A stretch of 64,000 bases of DNA. Origin: Cohnella algarum. GTDB taxonomy: Bacteria; Bacillota; Bacilli; Paenibacillales; Paenibacillaceae. The stretch spans positions 4,831,001 to 4,895,000 of the forward strand of contig NZ_JAFHKM010000002.1 of NCBI RefSeq assembly GCF_016937515.1, written 5' to 3'. Numbering within the stretch: position 1 is the stretch's first letter; each line of letters begins with the position of its first letter. Shown here in pieces: positions 35,572-45,570 of the stretch. Below the pieces are notes generated by a model. That model was not told the DNA's origin and did not search any database. It saw nothing but the letters and a program-made list of their open reading frames with translations. A program made the translations under genes and the position numbers.

Positions 35572-36999
35572 ATGAAAAAACGGACAAAAGGCTGGCATTC
35601 GATCGGTCTTCTTCTGCTATGCGCCGCGCTCGCGGCATGCTCGGGACAGCGGCAAAACGGAAACGAATCGGGGAACGCGGGCGAAACGCCGGCCGCCCCC
35701 GGCGTCGCGCAGAAAACCTCGGACGGCAAAACGGTCGTCACGATGTCCGTCATGACGAAGGACCGATTTCTGACGCAAGCGGAGCGGCTTTTCGAAGCCG
35801 CCCACCCCGACATCGACGTTCAAATCGTCGAAACCGTGCCCGCGGATACGAGCGGCGGGGATCAAATGATCGTGAAGAAGGAATGGAAAGCGGGTTCGGA
35901 AACGAATGCGGAGGACATCGAAAAATACGCGAACAGCGTCAATACGGCGATAATGTCCGGTCAGGCGTCGGACATCATCTCGGCGGAATATCTCCCTATC
36001 GACAAGTATGCGGAAAAGGGGCTGCTCGCCGACTGGAACGAACTGGCCGAACAGGATGCAGACTTTGCGAAATCCGACTATTACGAGAACGTCTTAAGCG
36101 CCGTTACGGACGATACTGGCTGGTACGGCATCCCCACCTCTTTCGCGCTGGAAGTTATGCTCGGCGACGAGGCGTTTTTAACGCAAAACGGTCTCGATCA
36201 ACAAACATGGACATGGGATCAATTCGTCGATTTATTAAACAAAACGAAAGCCGACGGGAAATACGGAATTTCCAGAATGTCGCCGGAGATGCTGCTCGCC
36301 TTCCTCGTCGAAACGACCTACGATCAATTGGTCAAGCGGGACGGAAGCTCCGCTTCCTTCGATGCAGCCGCATTCCAAGCGTACATGGAGAAGATCAAGA
36401 AGCTATACGACGACGGTCTGGCGACGGCGGACATGATGGGCGCGCAAAATACGGCCTTCTCCTCCGAAAGTCTGGATTCGCCGATGAACGCTCTGTTAGT
36501 CCCTACGATGAGCGGACAAAAAAACATGCTCCAGCCTCCCGGAACGGGCGACGGCGGAGGCATTCCGTTCAAATCGAACCAGGTGCTCGGGCTGAACGCC
36601 AAATCGAATGTCAAAAACGAGGCATGGTCCTTCGTCAAGTTCCTGCTTTCCGAAGAAATGCAGGCCGATCAGGCGATGATGAACTTTCCCGTGAACAAGG
36701 CCGCGTTGAGCGCCAAGCTGACCGAAACCAGACAGCTGCTTGAAGGAAGCGCAAGCGGGAAAGACGGCCCGAAAATCACGCTTCGCAACGAATCCGGAGA
36801 AGTCAAGCCGACGATCACCGATGAAGATATTCAAAAGGTGCTCGACTTCATTCCTTCCGTCGGCAAGTACGGCAACCGGGATCCGAAAGTGCTGGGCATG
36901 ATCGCCGAAGAAACCGCCGCCTTCTTCTCCGGCAGCAAGACGGCGGAAGCGGTCTCCGGGGCGCTCGCCAACCGGATCGACACGTATTTGAACGAGTAA
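35572..36999 (+). CDS. Solute-binding lipoprotein of the ABC importer
   Basis: A 475-residue family-1 extracellular solute-binding protein. Lipobox LAAC puts the lipidated cysteine at residue 23, followed by a Gly/Asn/Glu-rich tether. The body shows the usual pattern (ERLFEAAHPDIDVQIVETVP, DIISAEYLPIDKYAEKGLLA, YGIPTSFALEVMLGDEAFL). ATG 35572 follows GGGAGGAAACGA. It delivers a sugar or related solute to the two upstream permeases; ligand unknown. A strong terminator follows at 37034. Confidence 0.93.
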   Translation: MKKRTKGWHSIGLLLLCAALAACSGQRQNGNESGNAGETPAAPGVAQKTSDGKTVVTMSVMTKDRFLTQAERLFEAAHPDIDVQIVETVPADTSGGDQMIVKKEWKAGSETNAEDIEKYANSVNTAIMSGQASDIISAEYLPIDKYAEKGLLADWNELAEQDADFAKSDYYENVLSAVTDDTGWYGIPTSFALEVMLGDEAFLTQNGLDQQTWTWDQFVDLLNKTKADGKYGISRMSPEMLLAFLVETTYDQLVKRDGSSASFDAAAFQAYMEKIKKLYDDGLATADMMGAQNTAFSSESLDSPMNALLVPTMSGQKNMLQPPGTGDGGGIPFKSNQVLGLNAKSNVKNEAWSFVKFLLSEEMQADQAMMNFPVNKAALSAKLTETRQLLEGSASGKDGPKITLRNESGEVKPTITDEDIQKVLDFIPSVGKYGNRDPKVLGMIAEETAAFFSGSKTAEAVSGALANRIDTYLNE

Positions 37000-37033
37000 G
37001 CAGGCGATTGGTCGTTAACCCCATTAAATGTTG

Positions 37034-37076
37034 AACGCCCGGAAGCCATGGTCAGTTGGCTTTCCGGGCGTTTTTC
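37034..37076. terminator. Strong intrinsic terminator
   Basis: AACGCCCGGAAGCCA pairs with 37057-37072 (one bulge) and is followed by TTTTTCC. It ends the importer operon; symmetry may also stop the convergent GNAT gene. Confidence 0.9.
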
Positions 37077-37120
37077 CAAGCAAACATTTCGAGCGACTCG
37101 ATTATCATGCTGCTTCGGTA

Positions 37121-37885
37121 CTATCCCTTTTCCGCCATCAGCCGGGTCAGCATCCGGTCGAACTTGTTCGGACTCACGATTTCGTGCGTCACGAATTTCC
37201 CGTCGTAAAACAGGCCGAACGTCGTCCAAATCGTCGGCCCGTTTTGCGCTTCTTCGCGCTTCGTCATGCGATGCGCTTGAAACGGAACGTTTCTTGCCGC
37301 CGCCACTTTGCTCAGTTCTTCGAGGACGCCGACGGCGAACGGGCACTGAGCCGTGTAGTAGACGGAGATGCCTTCGTCATCCGTTGGGAGCCGCGCCCGT
37401 TTGTTGAAGGTGGGGACGACGGCCCGTTCGTTCCATCTTAACGCCATTAATTGAAAATACGGTTCGGCCCGATCGACGACCTCGAAGCCCATATGTTCGA
37501 AGAACGTTTTATCGCTTAAAAAAGGGAGCTTCTTGTTCGAGACGATATGGACGATGCCATCCATCCCCCGCTCGATCGCGTCGTTTTTGCAGTAGTCCAG
37601 CAGTTGCTTCGCATACCCGTTGTTTTGATGCCTGCCGGAAACCCACAAACAATGGACGTACATGAAATTCGGCGCGCAAATCGGCACCCACGCCTTTTCG
37701 GCGGGCATATATTCGATAAAAACTTTCGCGCGTTCATCCAAGCGATAAAAAACCAATCCTTCGTCCATCCGGTCTTTGAGCCACTGCTTCTTCTCGGCTA
37801 CGGCGCGCTCGTACGATTTTGTCCCAAGCGCGCAGCAAATGTGTTCCGTCTCGATTTGATCGCTTGTCATACGGATCCAGCCCAA
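37121..37885 (-). CDS. GNAT acetyltransferase with C-terminal YoaP domain
   Basis: About 254 residues. Residues 1-150 are a GNAT domain (IETEHICCALGTKSYERAV at the front, VHCLWVSGRHQNNGYAKQLL as the acetyl-CoA loop). The rest matches the thioredoxin-like YoaP domain (ISVYYTAQCPFAVGVLEELS, with a single Cys rather than a CXXC pair). TTG 37885 is chosen since GGAGG lies 8 nt upstream and the protein then begins MGWIRMTSDQIETEHICCA, close to the family start; ATG 37900 and ATG 37936 are alternatives. YoaP relatives are of uncertain function. Confidence 0.88.
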   Translation of the reverse strand: MGWIRMTSDQIETEHICCALGTKSYERAVAEKKQWLKDRMDEGLVFYRLDERAKVFIEYMPAEKAWVPICAPNFMYVHCLWVSGRHQNNGYAKQLLDYCKNDAIERGMDGIVHIVSNKKLPFLSDKTFFEHMGFEVVDRAEPYFQLMALRWNERAVVPTFNKRARLPTDDEGISVYYTAQCPFAVGVLEELSKVAAARNVPFQAHRMTKREEAQNGPTIWTTFGLFYDGKFVTHEIVSPNKFDRMLTRLMAEKG

Positions 37886-37952
37886 GCTGACAACCTCCAT
37901 CCCGTACGCGAAAAATTCAGGTTCAAGCCTTCTCAAGCCTTCTCGTTCGAGG

Positions 37953-40927
37953 TTAGCGCCGGTTGCGCCTTTTGGCCGCGAGCAGCCGGCTCATCGCATC
38001 TTCTTCCGCCGCCGGGTTGTCCGGCGCGGGAGCTTGGGGCGGCGTCCGGCGATCGGGCGTCCGTTCGGGTTCCGTCCGCGGCGACGGCTTTTTGCTCTTG
38101 CCCGCGATACCGGACGCGGCGGCCGAAGCGGGGGCTTCCGGCTCGGGCGGGGGGCTCGCGGCCGGTCCGGATGTTGCGGACCCGGCGGCGGAAGGTTTCG
38201 CCGCGGACGGTTGCGGGGCGGACCCGTTCGAGGCCGGCGCGCCGGACGCGCCCGTTCCCGCCCCGCCGAAGCGGGAGGCGCGCGAGCGGCTTTTCCGCTC
38301 CTGCAGCCGGGCAAGCGCGGCATCCGCGGCCGCCGGCCCGGCCCCGCCGGCGACCGTGCCCCGCCCGAAAGGCAGCCGTTCGCGCAGCCAGGCCGAAACC
38401 CGGCCCCACGGCAGCGAAACGCGGCGCACGGCGATATCGAGCAGCCAGAGCAGCAGCGCCGCGACGAGCAGCGCCCGGTCGATGTCGATCGTTCGGCGAT
38501 GCGCGATCCGCTCGCCTGCGAACGCTTCGCCGGGTTCGGCCGCGTCCAGCAAGCGCCCGCCCGTCAGCTCCGCCAGCCGCCGCAGCTTGTCCTCCCCGCC
38601 GCCCTCCGTCAGCCGGTATTCGGGAGCGTACGGAATGACGAAACCGCTCGTCGTTCCGCCGCTTTCCCCGTTTTTCCCGATTTGCATCATATAGACGCCG
38701 GGACCGGACAGCGGCAAGCCGCCCGCATACTCGCCCGGCGCGACCGGCAGCGGCGTCAGCTCCGTCCGCTCGCCGTCCGGCCCCGTGACCACGGCGTTCA
38801 GCTCCGTCGCGCTCCCGGCCGAGGCGGTCGTTTCCCGGATCGTGACGCTGCCCTCCCCGCCCTGCCAATCGGCCTCCACGTCGTACGGAGCGCCGTTAAA
38901 CTGCGGAAACGTCCATTTGACCCATTGGGCGAAAACGTCCGGGAAACGGCCCCATCCCGTCCACTCGCCCGCCCATTCGCCTTTCAGGTCGCTTGTCCAG
39001 GCGACGCTCCGGCCCGATCCGTACTGCCAGCGGGCGAGCAGCGGATCGCCCATCGGCGTCAGCAAGACGGCGTCGGCCGTCTCTTTGGCCGTCGTCGCGA
39101 CGTAGGCGTCGACGGCCGGCACGCCCCCGGCGAAAGCGGAAGCCCAATCGCCCGCCCTGCCGAGCCGGGGAACGAAGCGATCTTCGACGATGTACGTCCG
39201 CGACATCAGCGTCGTCTCCCGGCTGAAGATGGACGGAATCGTGCTTTGATCGTTCGTAAAATAGTAGCGCCCGTTCGCATCGCCGGCGAGCCGTTCCAGC
39301 AGCGCCGTATCGGCCCCGTTGCCGACGGCGACCGTCGACATCGTAATGCCGTTATCGTTCATCGTATCCGTCAATGCGGAGTAACTCCCGTTCCCCGCCG
39401 ACTGCCCGTCCGTCAGCAAAATAATATGCTTGCGCTGCGCCTCGACCTCCAGCATTCGGTTCAAGGCGCTGCTTACGGCCGTATAAATTTCCGTGCCGCC
39501 GTCCGGCCGGATGCCTTGAATCGCGCTTGCGACGGCATCCCGGTCCGTCAGCTTCACCGGCTCCTGGACCCACCAAGGCGAGCTGTCGAAGGCGATGACG
39601 CCGACCGTGTCGTCCTCGCGCAGCAGCTCGACCGTGCGCAGCGCCGCTTCCTTCGCCAGCTCCAGCTTGCCGCCGTCCATGCTGCCCGACTTGTCGATAA
39701 CGAGAATGAGGCCGAGAGACGGCATTTGCCGCTTGCCCTTCAAATCCATGTAAACGGGAAGCGCCCGTTCCACTTCCGTTTTGTAATAGCCGCCAAGACC
39801 GTAGCTGTCCGAGCCTCCGGCCATGACCAGCCCGATTCCGTAGTCGCGGACGGCCGCCCCGAGATGCATCATCGGCGCTTCCGCGATCCGCGTCGCCGGC
39901 ACGTTGTTCAGCACGATGCTGTCGTACCTCGCGTAATCGGCCAGCTCCGCCGGAAGCTGTTCGGGCAAAAGGATATCGTACGGAATAAGCGACGCCTCGA
40001 GCGCTCCCGCCATGTTGCCGGACGTGCCTTCTTCTCCTTCGACGATCAGCACTCGCGGCAAGCCGTCGACGCGGCTGAACGCGTAGTTCGCATTATTTTC
40101 GCCTCTCTCGTCCCCGGCGGCGTAAATTTCCGCCCGATAGCGATGCAAGCCGGGGGTTTCGGCCACATCCTGGAACGCGAAGCGGTTTTCCCCCGTTTCG
40201 AGAGCGACGACGCTGCGGAATTTTTCCGTATTTTCCTCGTACAGCCGAAGCTCCGCTTCGCCGGCGAACGTGCTGGAAACCGTAATTTCGTATGAAAATT
40301 TTTCGCCCGCGTTCAGATCCGCCGGCACCCGAAGCGACTCGACCGCCGCATCCCTCAGCTCCCGTTTCGGCAGCGCGACGACATCGACGGCGATTCCCCG
40401 GTTTTTCAAAAGCTCGCCCTGCCGGAGCAAGTCGCCGACATTCTCTTCCCCGTCCGACAAAAGCACGATTTTGCCGCCTTCGCCAAGCAAGCCCGAACCA
40501 AGCTGCAGACCGCCCGCAATGTTGGAAAAAGAATCGTTCGCTTCGGTCCGAAGCGAAAAGACGTCGGTTTCGTCGACCGACAGCGTCCGCTCCACCGAAG
40601 CGTTCAAGCCGAAGGAGACGACGGCCGCGCGATCGCTGTCGCCTTTGGCGACAAGCGCCTCTCCGATCCAGCCGGCGAGCCGCTCTTCCTCTCCGACGCT
40701 GGCCGAGCGGTCGGCCACGAACACGACGGCGCGATGGTCCATGCGCAAGTAAGGCGAAAGTCCGGACGCAACGGCGACGAGCAGCGCGAGAATGAGCGCC
40801 CGGACGGCAACGGCCAGCTTCTTTCGTCCTCCTGTCAGCCGGGGGTGTGCCGGATCGTCCACCATACGAAAATCGCGCACGGCACCATCAGCAGCAGCGC
40901 CCAAGGCGTATCAAACGACAGTCCCAC
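37953..40927 (-). CDS. Large membrane VWA/glutamine-amidotransferase-like protein (frameshifted)
   Basis: About 991 residues after repair. Start GTG 40927 gives MGLSFDTPWALLLMVPCAIF, the usual first helix of this family, but the frame stops after TIRHTPG; the rest resumes as RLTGGRKKLAVAVRALILAL. One more base in the G5 run at 40841-40845 joins them. Then come a first VWA-like segment (AVVFVADRSASVG), an amidotransferase-like fold around 270-400, and a full VWA domain with MIDAS motif VIDKSGSMDGGK. After a beta-rich part and a C-terminal helix (LLVAALLLWLLDIAV) lies a Pro/Ala/Ser-rich tail of about 130 residues. Works with the MoxR set upstream. Its start overlaps the BatA-like gene. Confidence 0.88.
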
Positions 40928-42864
40928 GTCGGTATACCCCCCATTCCAGCGCAAGCAAGAGCAGCAGAACGGCCGCAATCCAAGGAACGAACGACGTTCG
41001 GTCCTCCATAATCGCAACTTCGTCGGCTGCGGCAGGCGCCTCGTTTTCCGTTGCCGGCTGTCCGCCCGTTTCCGTTTCCGAACCATGAGCCGCCATGCTC
41101 TCGGCAGGATCCGCGGCGACGGCAAGCAGCGGACCGGCCAGCTCCCGCCCGGAGGCGTCCAGGATGGAGAGCCGGTACAGGCCGGGAACGGGCGGCGCCG
41201 TTTGCAAGCCCGACAAGCCCCCTTCGGGCGTCCTTGCAATGGCCGTCGTCTCCTGCTCCGTTGTCGGACCCCCCTCCTCCGCCGCTATCGCCTTCCAACG
41301 GGCATCCGCCGCTTCGGAAACGAATTGCACGTCGAGCTGGCTTCCGGCGACGGCCTGCCCGAGATTCGCCGAAGATCCCCCGCCCATCCATTCCGACGCC
41401 TGCGCGATCAGAATCGGAAACTCCGTCCGCAGCGGCAAATCCGAATCCTGCAAGCCGAACGCAAAAACGAGCCCCGGCTTCCCGTCCGTCATTCCCGCGT
41501 AGACGGCGGGAACGCCCCCGTATGTCGCGACGGGATCGCCGAATGCGGGCGAGCCGGGATATGTGCACGTCGCCGAACGTTAAATACCGGACGACCGGAT
41601 GGTCCCCGACTTCGGCTTCCCCGTTCGCCGGCGCGACGGCTTCTCCGCCTGCGGGAGGCGTTTCCGCCGACCAGATTCGCCATACCGGCTTCGAGCCGAT
41701 CAGCTTCCGCCATTCATCCGACGCAAGCGTCTCCTCGTCCGCTCCATCCAGCACGACCCAATCGACGGTGTCCGCGATCGTCCCGTCGGGTTCGAAGCCG
41801 GCCGGATCGGCGCGCACGACTTGAATGCCCGCCAGCTGCAGCGCCTTCTCCAGAAACAAATTGCCTTCGCCGACCAGCAGCGCCCGGCCGGCGGCCTGCG
41901 CGGCGGAAAAAGCGTAAGCCGTATTGTCCGCCGCGTAGCCGTCGATCCGGCCGATCGTCGCCATGTAGAATTCGGCGGCGGGAAGCCGGTCGAAGCGGAA
42001 GGATCGCTGCTCGCCCGCTTCCAGTGCAAACGTCGCCGACTCTTCGGCCGGCTCCGGAACGCCCTCGGCGCGAACGGCGAGCGTGCCGCTTAACGGCTCG
42101 AGCCCGCGGTTCATCAGCGTGACGACGGCGGCCGCCGTGTCCGTTCCGGCTTCGCCGCGCACGCCGAATGCCGCAATCGACACATTGGCCCGGCCGCTGT
42201 CGATCTCCGTCACGCGAAGCGGGCTCGCCATAACCTCGACGGCCGCGCTTGCCTCTACTTGCTGTCTTGCCTTGCCGTCGGTCAGCAGCCAGATTTCGCC
42301 TTCCGCCTCGCCGCGAAGCGTCGCATCCGCAAGCGACAGCGCCGCCGCCAGATCCGCGCGGCCGTAATTCGGCCGCGCCGCCTCGAGCGCGGCTTCGAGC
42401 GCCTCGCGATCCCTTTGCGCGGACGCGAGAACGACCGGCTGATCTCCCGCGGCGATCAGCGTGACCGGCCTCGCGCCCGGCTGCTCGGCGAGCCACTCCG
42501 CGACTCGCAGCTTCGCGAGCTGCAGCGCCGATTGCGCGCCGTCTCCCTCGGGCGAGACGGCCGTCATGCTGGCCGAGGTATCCAGCACGACGGCAACCGG
42601 TCGCGCCGATCCGCTCGTACCCGACGCGTACGGCCCCATCAGCGCAAGCGTCAGGAGAGCCGCCGCCAGCAGTTGAAGCAGCAGCAGCAGCCGGCGCCGC
42701 AGCTTTTGCCACGGCCGGTTCGCTTCCTGCTCCCGGAGCGCCCGCCTCCATAGCAGGCTGCTCGGAACCGGCGTATCGACATATGTCCGTTTTAATAAAT
42801 AGAGGAGAACGATCAGCGGCAGCGAAGCCGCGAACCCAATCCCGGCCAGCGATTGAAAGCCCAT
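40911..42864 (-). CDS. BatA/VWA-domain membrane protein (frameshifted)
   Basis: About 650 residues. N-terminal BatA region (PLIVLLYLLKRTYVDTPVPS, then a helix LLLLLQLLAAALLTLALM), VWA domain with VAVVLDTSASMTAV, a beta-rich middle and an amidotransferase-like part (QLAGIQVVRADPAGFEPDG). After YLTFGDVHIS the frame is lost and resumes as PAFGDPVATYGGVPAVYAGM; removing one base of the GGG at 41556-41558 (or adding two bases) repairs it. A final helix (FVPWIAAVLLLLLALEWGVY) ends the protein. It overlaps the VWA gene downstream, so the two are co-translated. Probable chaperone/scaffold partner of the MoxR ATPase. Confidence 0.87.
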
Positions 42865-42889
42865 GCCCCGTCCCCCTTTCCCGTTTGTT

Positions 42890-43137
42890 TATTGCCGTCC
42901 CGGCGAGGTCATCCGCCTTTCGCGCATCGATAACAGCCCGGTGCAACCGTTATTTGCCTACCTTCCATCCAATCCCGCCCTCCGCGCATCGACAACGGCT
43001 CGAGGCGGCCGCCATTGGTATTCTATCCGTCCAATCTCGCCTTTCGAGCATCAATAACGGCCTGTTGCTGCCGTTATTTGCCTACCTTCCGTCCAATCCT
43101 GCCCTCCGCTCCTCGATAACGGCTTCAAGCGACCGTT
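42890..43137. repeat. Four tandem 62-bp units with AATAACGG hairpins
   Basis: Units starting near 42890, 42952, 43014 and 43076 share a 62-bp period: ATTTGCCTACCTTCC-like lead, CCAATC(C/T), CGC-rich part, then ATAACGGC - 10 nt - (A/G)CCGTTAT. Copies 2 and 4 are most alike. The hairpin is of the same type as at 2055 and 30054. Lies upstream of the BatA-like gene, between it and the DUF58 gene. Confidence 0.8.
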
Positions 43138-43590
43138 ATTTGCGAACTTGGACTCGGTTTAGCCGAATAACGGCCCGGCGCGACCGTTTTGACTGGCACC
43201 CTATCCCGGAAAATACCGTTTCTGAGGAGAGGGGATACCGACAAGAGACTTTAAAAACAAAACAATAGCACTATCGGCAAATTCAATTAACGCCATAAAT
43301 TAAATGACGCCCCAGGGGGAATCAGGCAGCCAAACCAACTCGACAATCTGCCCCCTGTCATCGCAATCCCCAATATCCACGTCATCACCCGTTCTCCCGA
43401 ACACAATCATCGCTCAAACAACTCTTGCGAAAGTCACTTCTCGTGCAAGCTGTCAACACTTATACAGCTCACAGGGCTAAGTGTTCGGCAAGGCCATCAC
43501 CGCTCGAAAACTCGTGCGTCTACCGGTTCCAGCTCAGACAGTCATCGCTTGAATAAGCGCACACGGATCAGCCATTACCGGCCGAAGCGG
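43138..43590. other. Intergenic region, no gene recognised
   Basis: About 450 bp without a credible coding frame. One further weak AATAACGGCC hairpin near 43170 and short AT-rich patches. Together with the 62-bp array it separates the DUF58 and BatA-like genes by 726 bp. Confidence 0.5.
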
Positions 43591-44547
43591 TTATCTTTTT
43601 AACAACCCTTGCGCCAGCAGCACATAAGCGACCGTATGTTCCAGCGGCACGGACGTATCGACGAGAACATAGGCAAAACCGCGTTCGGCGCACATCCGGC
43701 GAATCGATTCATTATGTTCGCGGAGCGCGGCCTCGTAAGTCCTCAATACGCTTGGGCCGATCGCGACTTCCTTGGCGATCCCCGATTCGGCGTCGATCAG
43801 CGTCAGCTCGCCCGACAACGCCGGGGACAGCTCCTCCTTGCCGAGCACCTGGATGAAGGCAACCTCCTGTCCCGCCGCGGCGAAAGCGTCCAGCGTCCGA
43901 TCGATTCCGAACTCGTACATCCCGTCCGTTAGCAGCCAGACTTGTCCGGGAGTCCGCGGCAAAACGCCCGGCGCCAAAAAAGCTGCGCTCAAATCGTCGC
44001 TGCCCGCCGCTGCCGGCTTCGCGCTCATCTCGCCTTCGAGATACGCAAAAAGCCGGCTTGCGGAGCCCTTCCCCCGCAGCGGCGGCAGGCTCGATTCCAC
44101 CGAATCCGTAAAACGGGCGACGGACACGCGATCCTCCCCGGCCAGCGCCGCGTACCCGACGCATGCCGCGAGCCGAAGCGCGTACGCCCATTTCGTCCCG
44201 GACGACGGCAAGTCCCCTTCCGCCGCGCCGATCGAGCGGAACCGCATCGATTCGGACGCATCCACATACAGGCGAACCGCCATTTCTTGTTCGTCCCAAT
44301 ACTGGCGGATGTACGCCTTTCCGGTTCTTCCGTACACGTTCCAATCCAGCCGCCGGATGTCGTCGCCGGGAGCGTACGGCCTGTAGTCCGCGAACTCCTG
44401 GGAGCCTCCAAGCGCGCGAGACCGCCGTTTCCCTTGCATCGTGCCGCGCGTCCGGCCCTTCGATGCGACGGAAATTTGCTCCAGCTTGCGAAGCAGCATC
44501 GGGTCGAGCCAAAACGATCCACCAGCCCCCCGCTCCGCTCCCGTCAT
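43591..44547 (-). CDS. DUF58-domain protein
   Basis: A 318-residue cytoplasmic protein with the DUF58 hallmark FADYRPYAPGDDIRRLDWNV followed by YGRTGKAYIRQY, then a degenerate VWA-like fold (VRLYVDASESM; VWLLTDGMYEFG). DUF58 proteins are constant partners of MoxR ATPases and VWA proteins. Start ATG overlaps the MoxR stop by 4 bp. No membrane helices in this copy, unlike many relatives, so it probably acts at the inner face of the membrane with MoxR. Confidence 0.93.
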   Translation of the reverse strand: MTGAERGAGGSFWLDPMLLRKLEQISVASKGRTRGTMQGKRRSRALGGSQEFADYRPYAPGDDIRRLDWNVYGRTGKAYIRQYWDEQEMAVRLYVDASESMRFRSIGAAEGDLPSSGTKWAYALRLAACVGYAALAGEDRVSVARFTDSVESSLPPLRGKGSASRLFAYLEGEMSAKPAAAGSDDLSAAFLAPGVLPRTPGQVWLLTDGMYEFGIDRTLDAFAAAGQEVAFIQVLGKEELSPALSGELTLIDAESGIAKEVAIGPSVLRTYEAALREHNESIRRMCAERGFAYVLVDTSVPLEHTVAYVLLAQGLLKR

Positions 44548-45533
44548 CGCCGCGCCTCCGCCGCTTGCAGCACGGCGTCGACGATTTCGTCGGCGGCGAT
44601 TCCCGCCGCCTCTCCCTCATAGCCGAGTACGAGCCGGTGACGCAAAGCCGGAACCGCGACCGCCCGAATATCCGGCCAGGAAACGTGAAGCCTCCCTTCT
44701 ACAAGAGCCCTCACCTTGGCGACGGAGATGAGCGCCTGGATGCCGCGCGGTCCCGAACCGTACCGGACATACCTGCGGACGAGCTCCGGCGCTTCCGGCT
44801 CCGTCGGATGCGTGAACATGATCGCGCGAATGGCCGAATCCAGCACCTCGTCGGAGACGAGCACCTCTTTGGAGAAAGCGTGCAATTCGGCGATCGTTGC
44901 GGAATCGACAACCTTGTCGGCGCGGTAGCTTTCGGAAGAAGTCGTGCGCCTGACGATTTCCTTCAGCTCCTCCCGGGTCGGGTAGGTGACATGAATTTTC
45001 AGCAAAAAGCGGTCCAACTGCGCTTCCGGCAGCGGATAGGTTCCTTCCTGTTCGACCGGATTTTGCGTAGCCAGCACAAAAAAAGGAGACGGGAGCTTTC
45101 GCGTCTCGCCGCCCGCCGTCACCGTTCGCTCCTGCATCGCTTCGAGCAGGGCGCTCTGCGTTTTCGGCGTCGCCCGGTTAATCTCGTCCGCCAACACCAG
45201 GTGGCCGAATATCGGTCCCGGTTGAAACCGGTACGAAGCGCTGCCCTGCGGACCGAATTCGACGAGCTGGGTGCCGGTAATATCGGTCGGCATCAGATCG
45301 GGCGTAAACTGGATGCGGGAAAACGACAGCTCGAGCGCATCGGCAAGCGTACGCACAAGCATCGTTTTGCCGAGGCCCGGAATTCCTTCCAGCAGGGCGT
45401 GTCCGCCGGCCACGACGCACCACAGCAGCTGCTCGACGACATCCTGCTGGCCGACGATGACCCGCCCCACTTCCCGCCTGAGCGTTTCGAAACGTTCGAC
45501 GGCCGCTTCCACCTGCGCTTTGGATTGAATCAT
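44544..45533 (-). CDS. MoxR-family AAA+ ATPase
   Basis: A 329-residue AAA+ protein with Walker A EGIPGLGKTML, Walker B HLVLADEINRATPKTQSALL and sensor motif FVLATQNPVEQEGTYPLPEA. MoxR ATPases remodel or activate VWA-domain partners, here encoded downstream. A 15-bp palindrome at 45554-45568 lies just before its start and may be an operator. Complete, with all catalytic motifs. Confidence 0.95.
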   Translation of the reverse strand: MIQSKAQVEAAVERFETLRREVGRVIVGQQDVVEQLLWCVVAGGHALLEGIPGLGKTMLVRTLADALELSFSRIQFTPDLMPTDITGTQLVEFGPQGSASYRFQPGPIFGHLVLADEINRATPKTQSALLEAMQERTVTAGGETRKLPSPFFVLATQNPVEQEGTYPLPEAQLDRFLLKIHVTYPTREELKEIVRRTTSSESYRADKVVDSATIAELHAFSKEVLVSDEVLDSAIRAIMFTHPTEPEAPELVRRYVRYGSGPRGIQALISVAKVRALVEGRLHVSWPDIRAVAVPALRHRLVLGYEGEAAGIAADEIVDAVLQAAEARR

Positions 45534-45553
45534 CCGTACCCCTCCGCCATTTA

Positions 45554-45568
45554 TTTAATGTAGTTAAA
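45554..45568. promoter_or_regulatory. Operator-like palindrome before the MoxR gene
   Basis: TTTAATG-T-AGTTAAA, centred 28 bp upstream of the MoxR start. It matches the motif found three times before the gene at 45571-47418. Confidence 0.5.
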
Positions 45569-45570
45569 AT

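Noticed and set aside
38034..40295. 753-codon plus-strand frame
   Set aside because: Antisense to the VWA gene with Arg/Pro/Gln-rich shadow composition and no family resemblance.
42890..43137. Possible CRISPR array (62-bp period)
   Set aside because: The repeated part spans most of each unit and includes a hairpin; there are no unique spacers of even length and no cas genes nearby.
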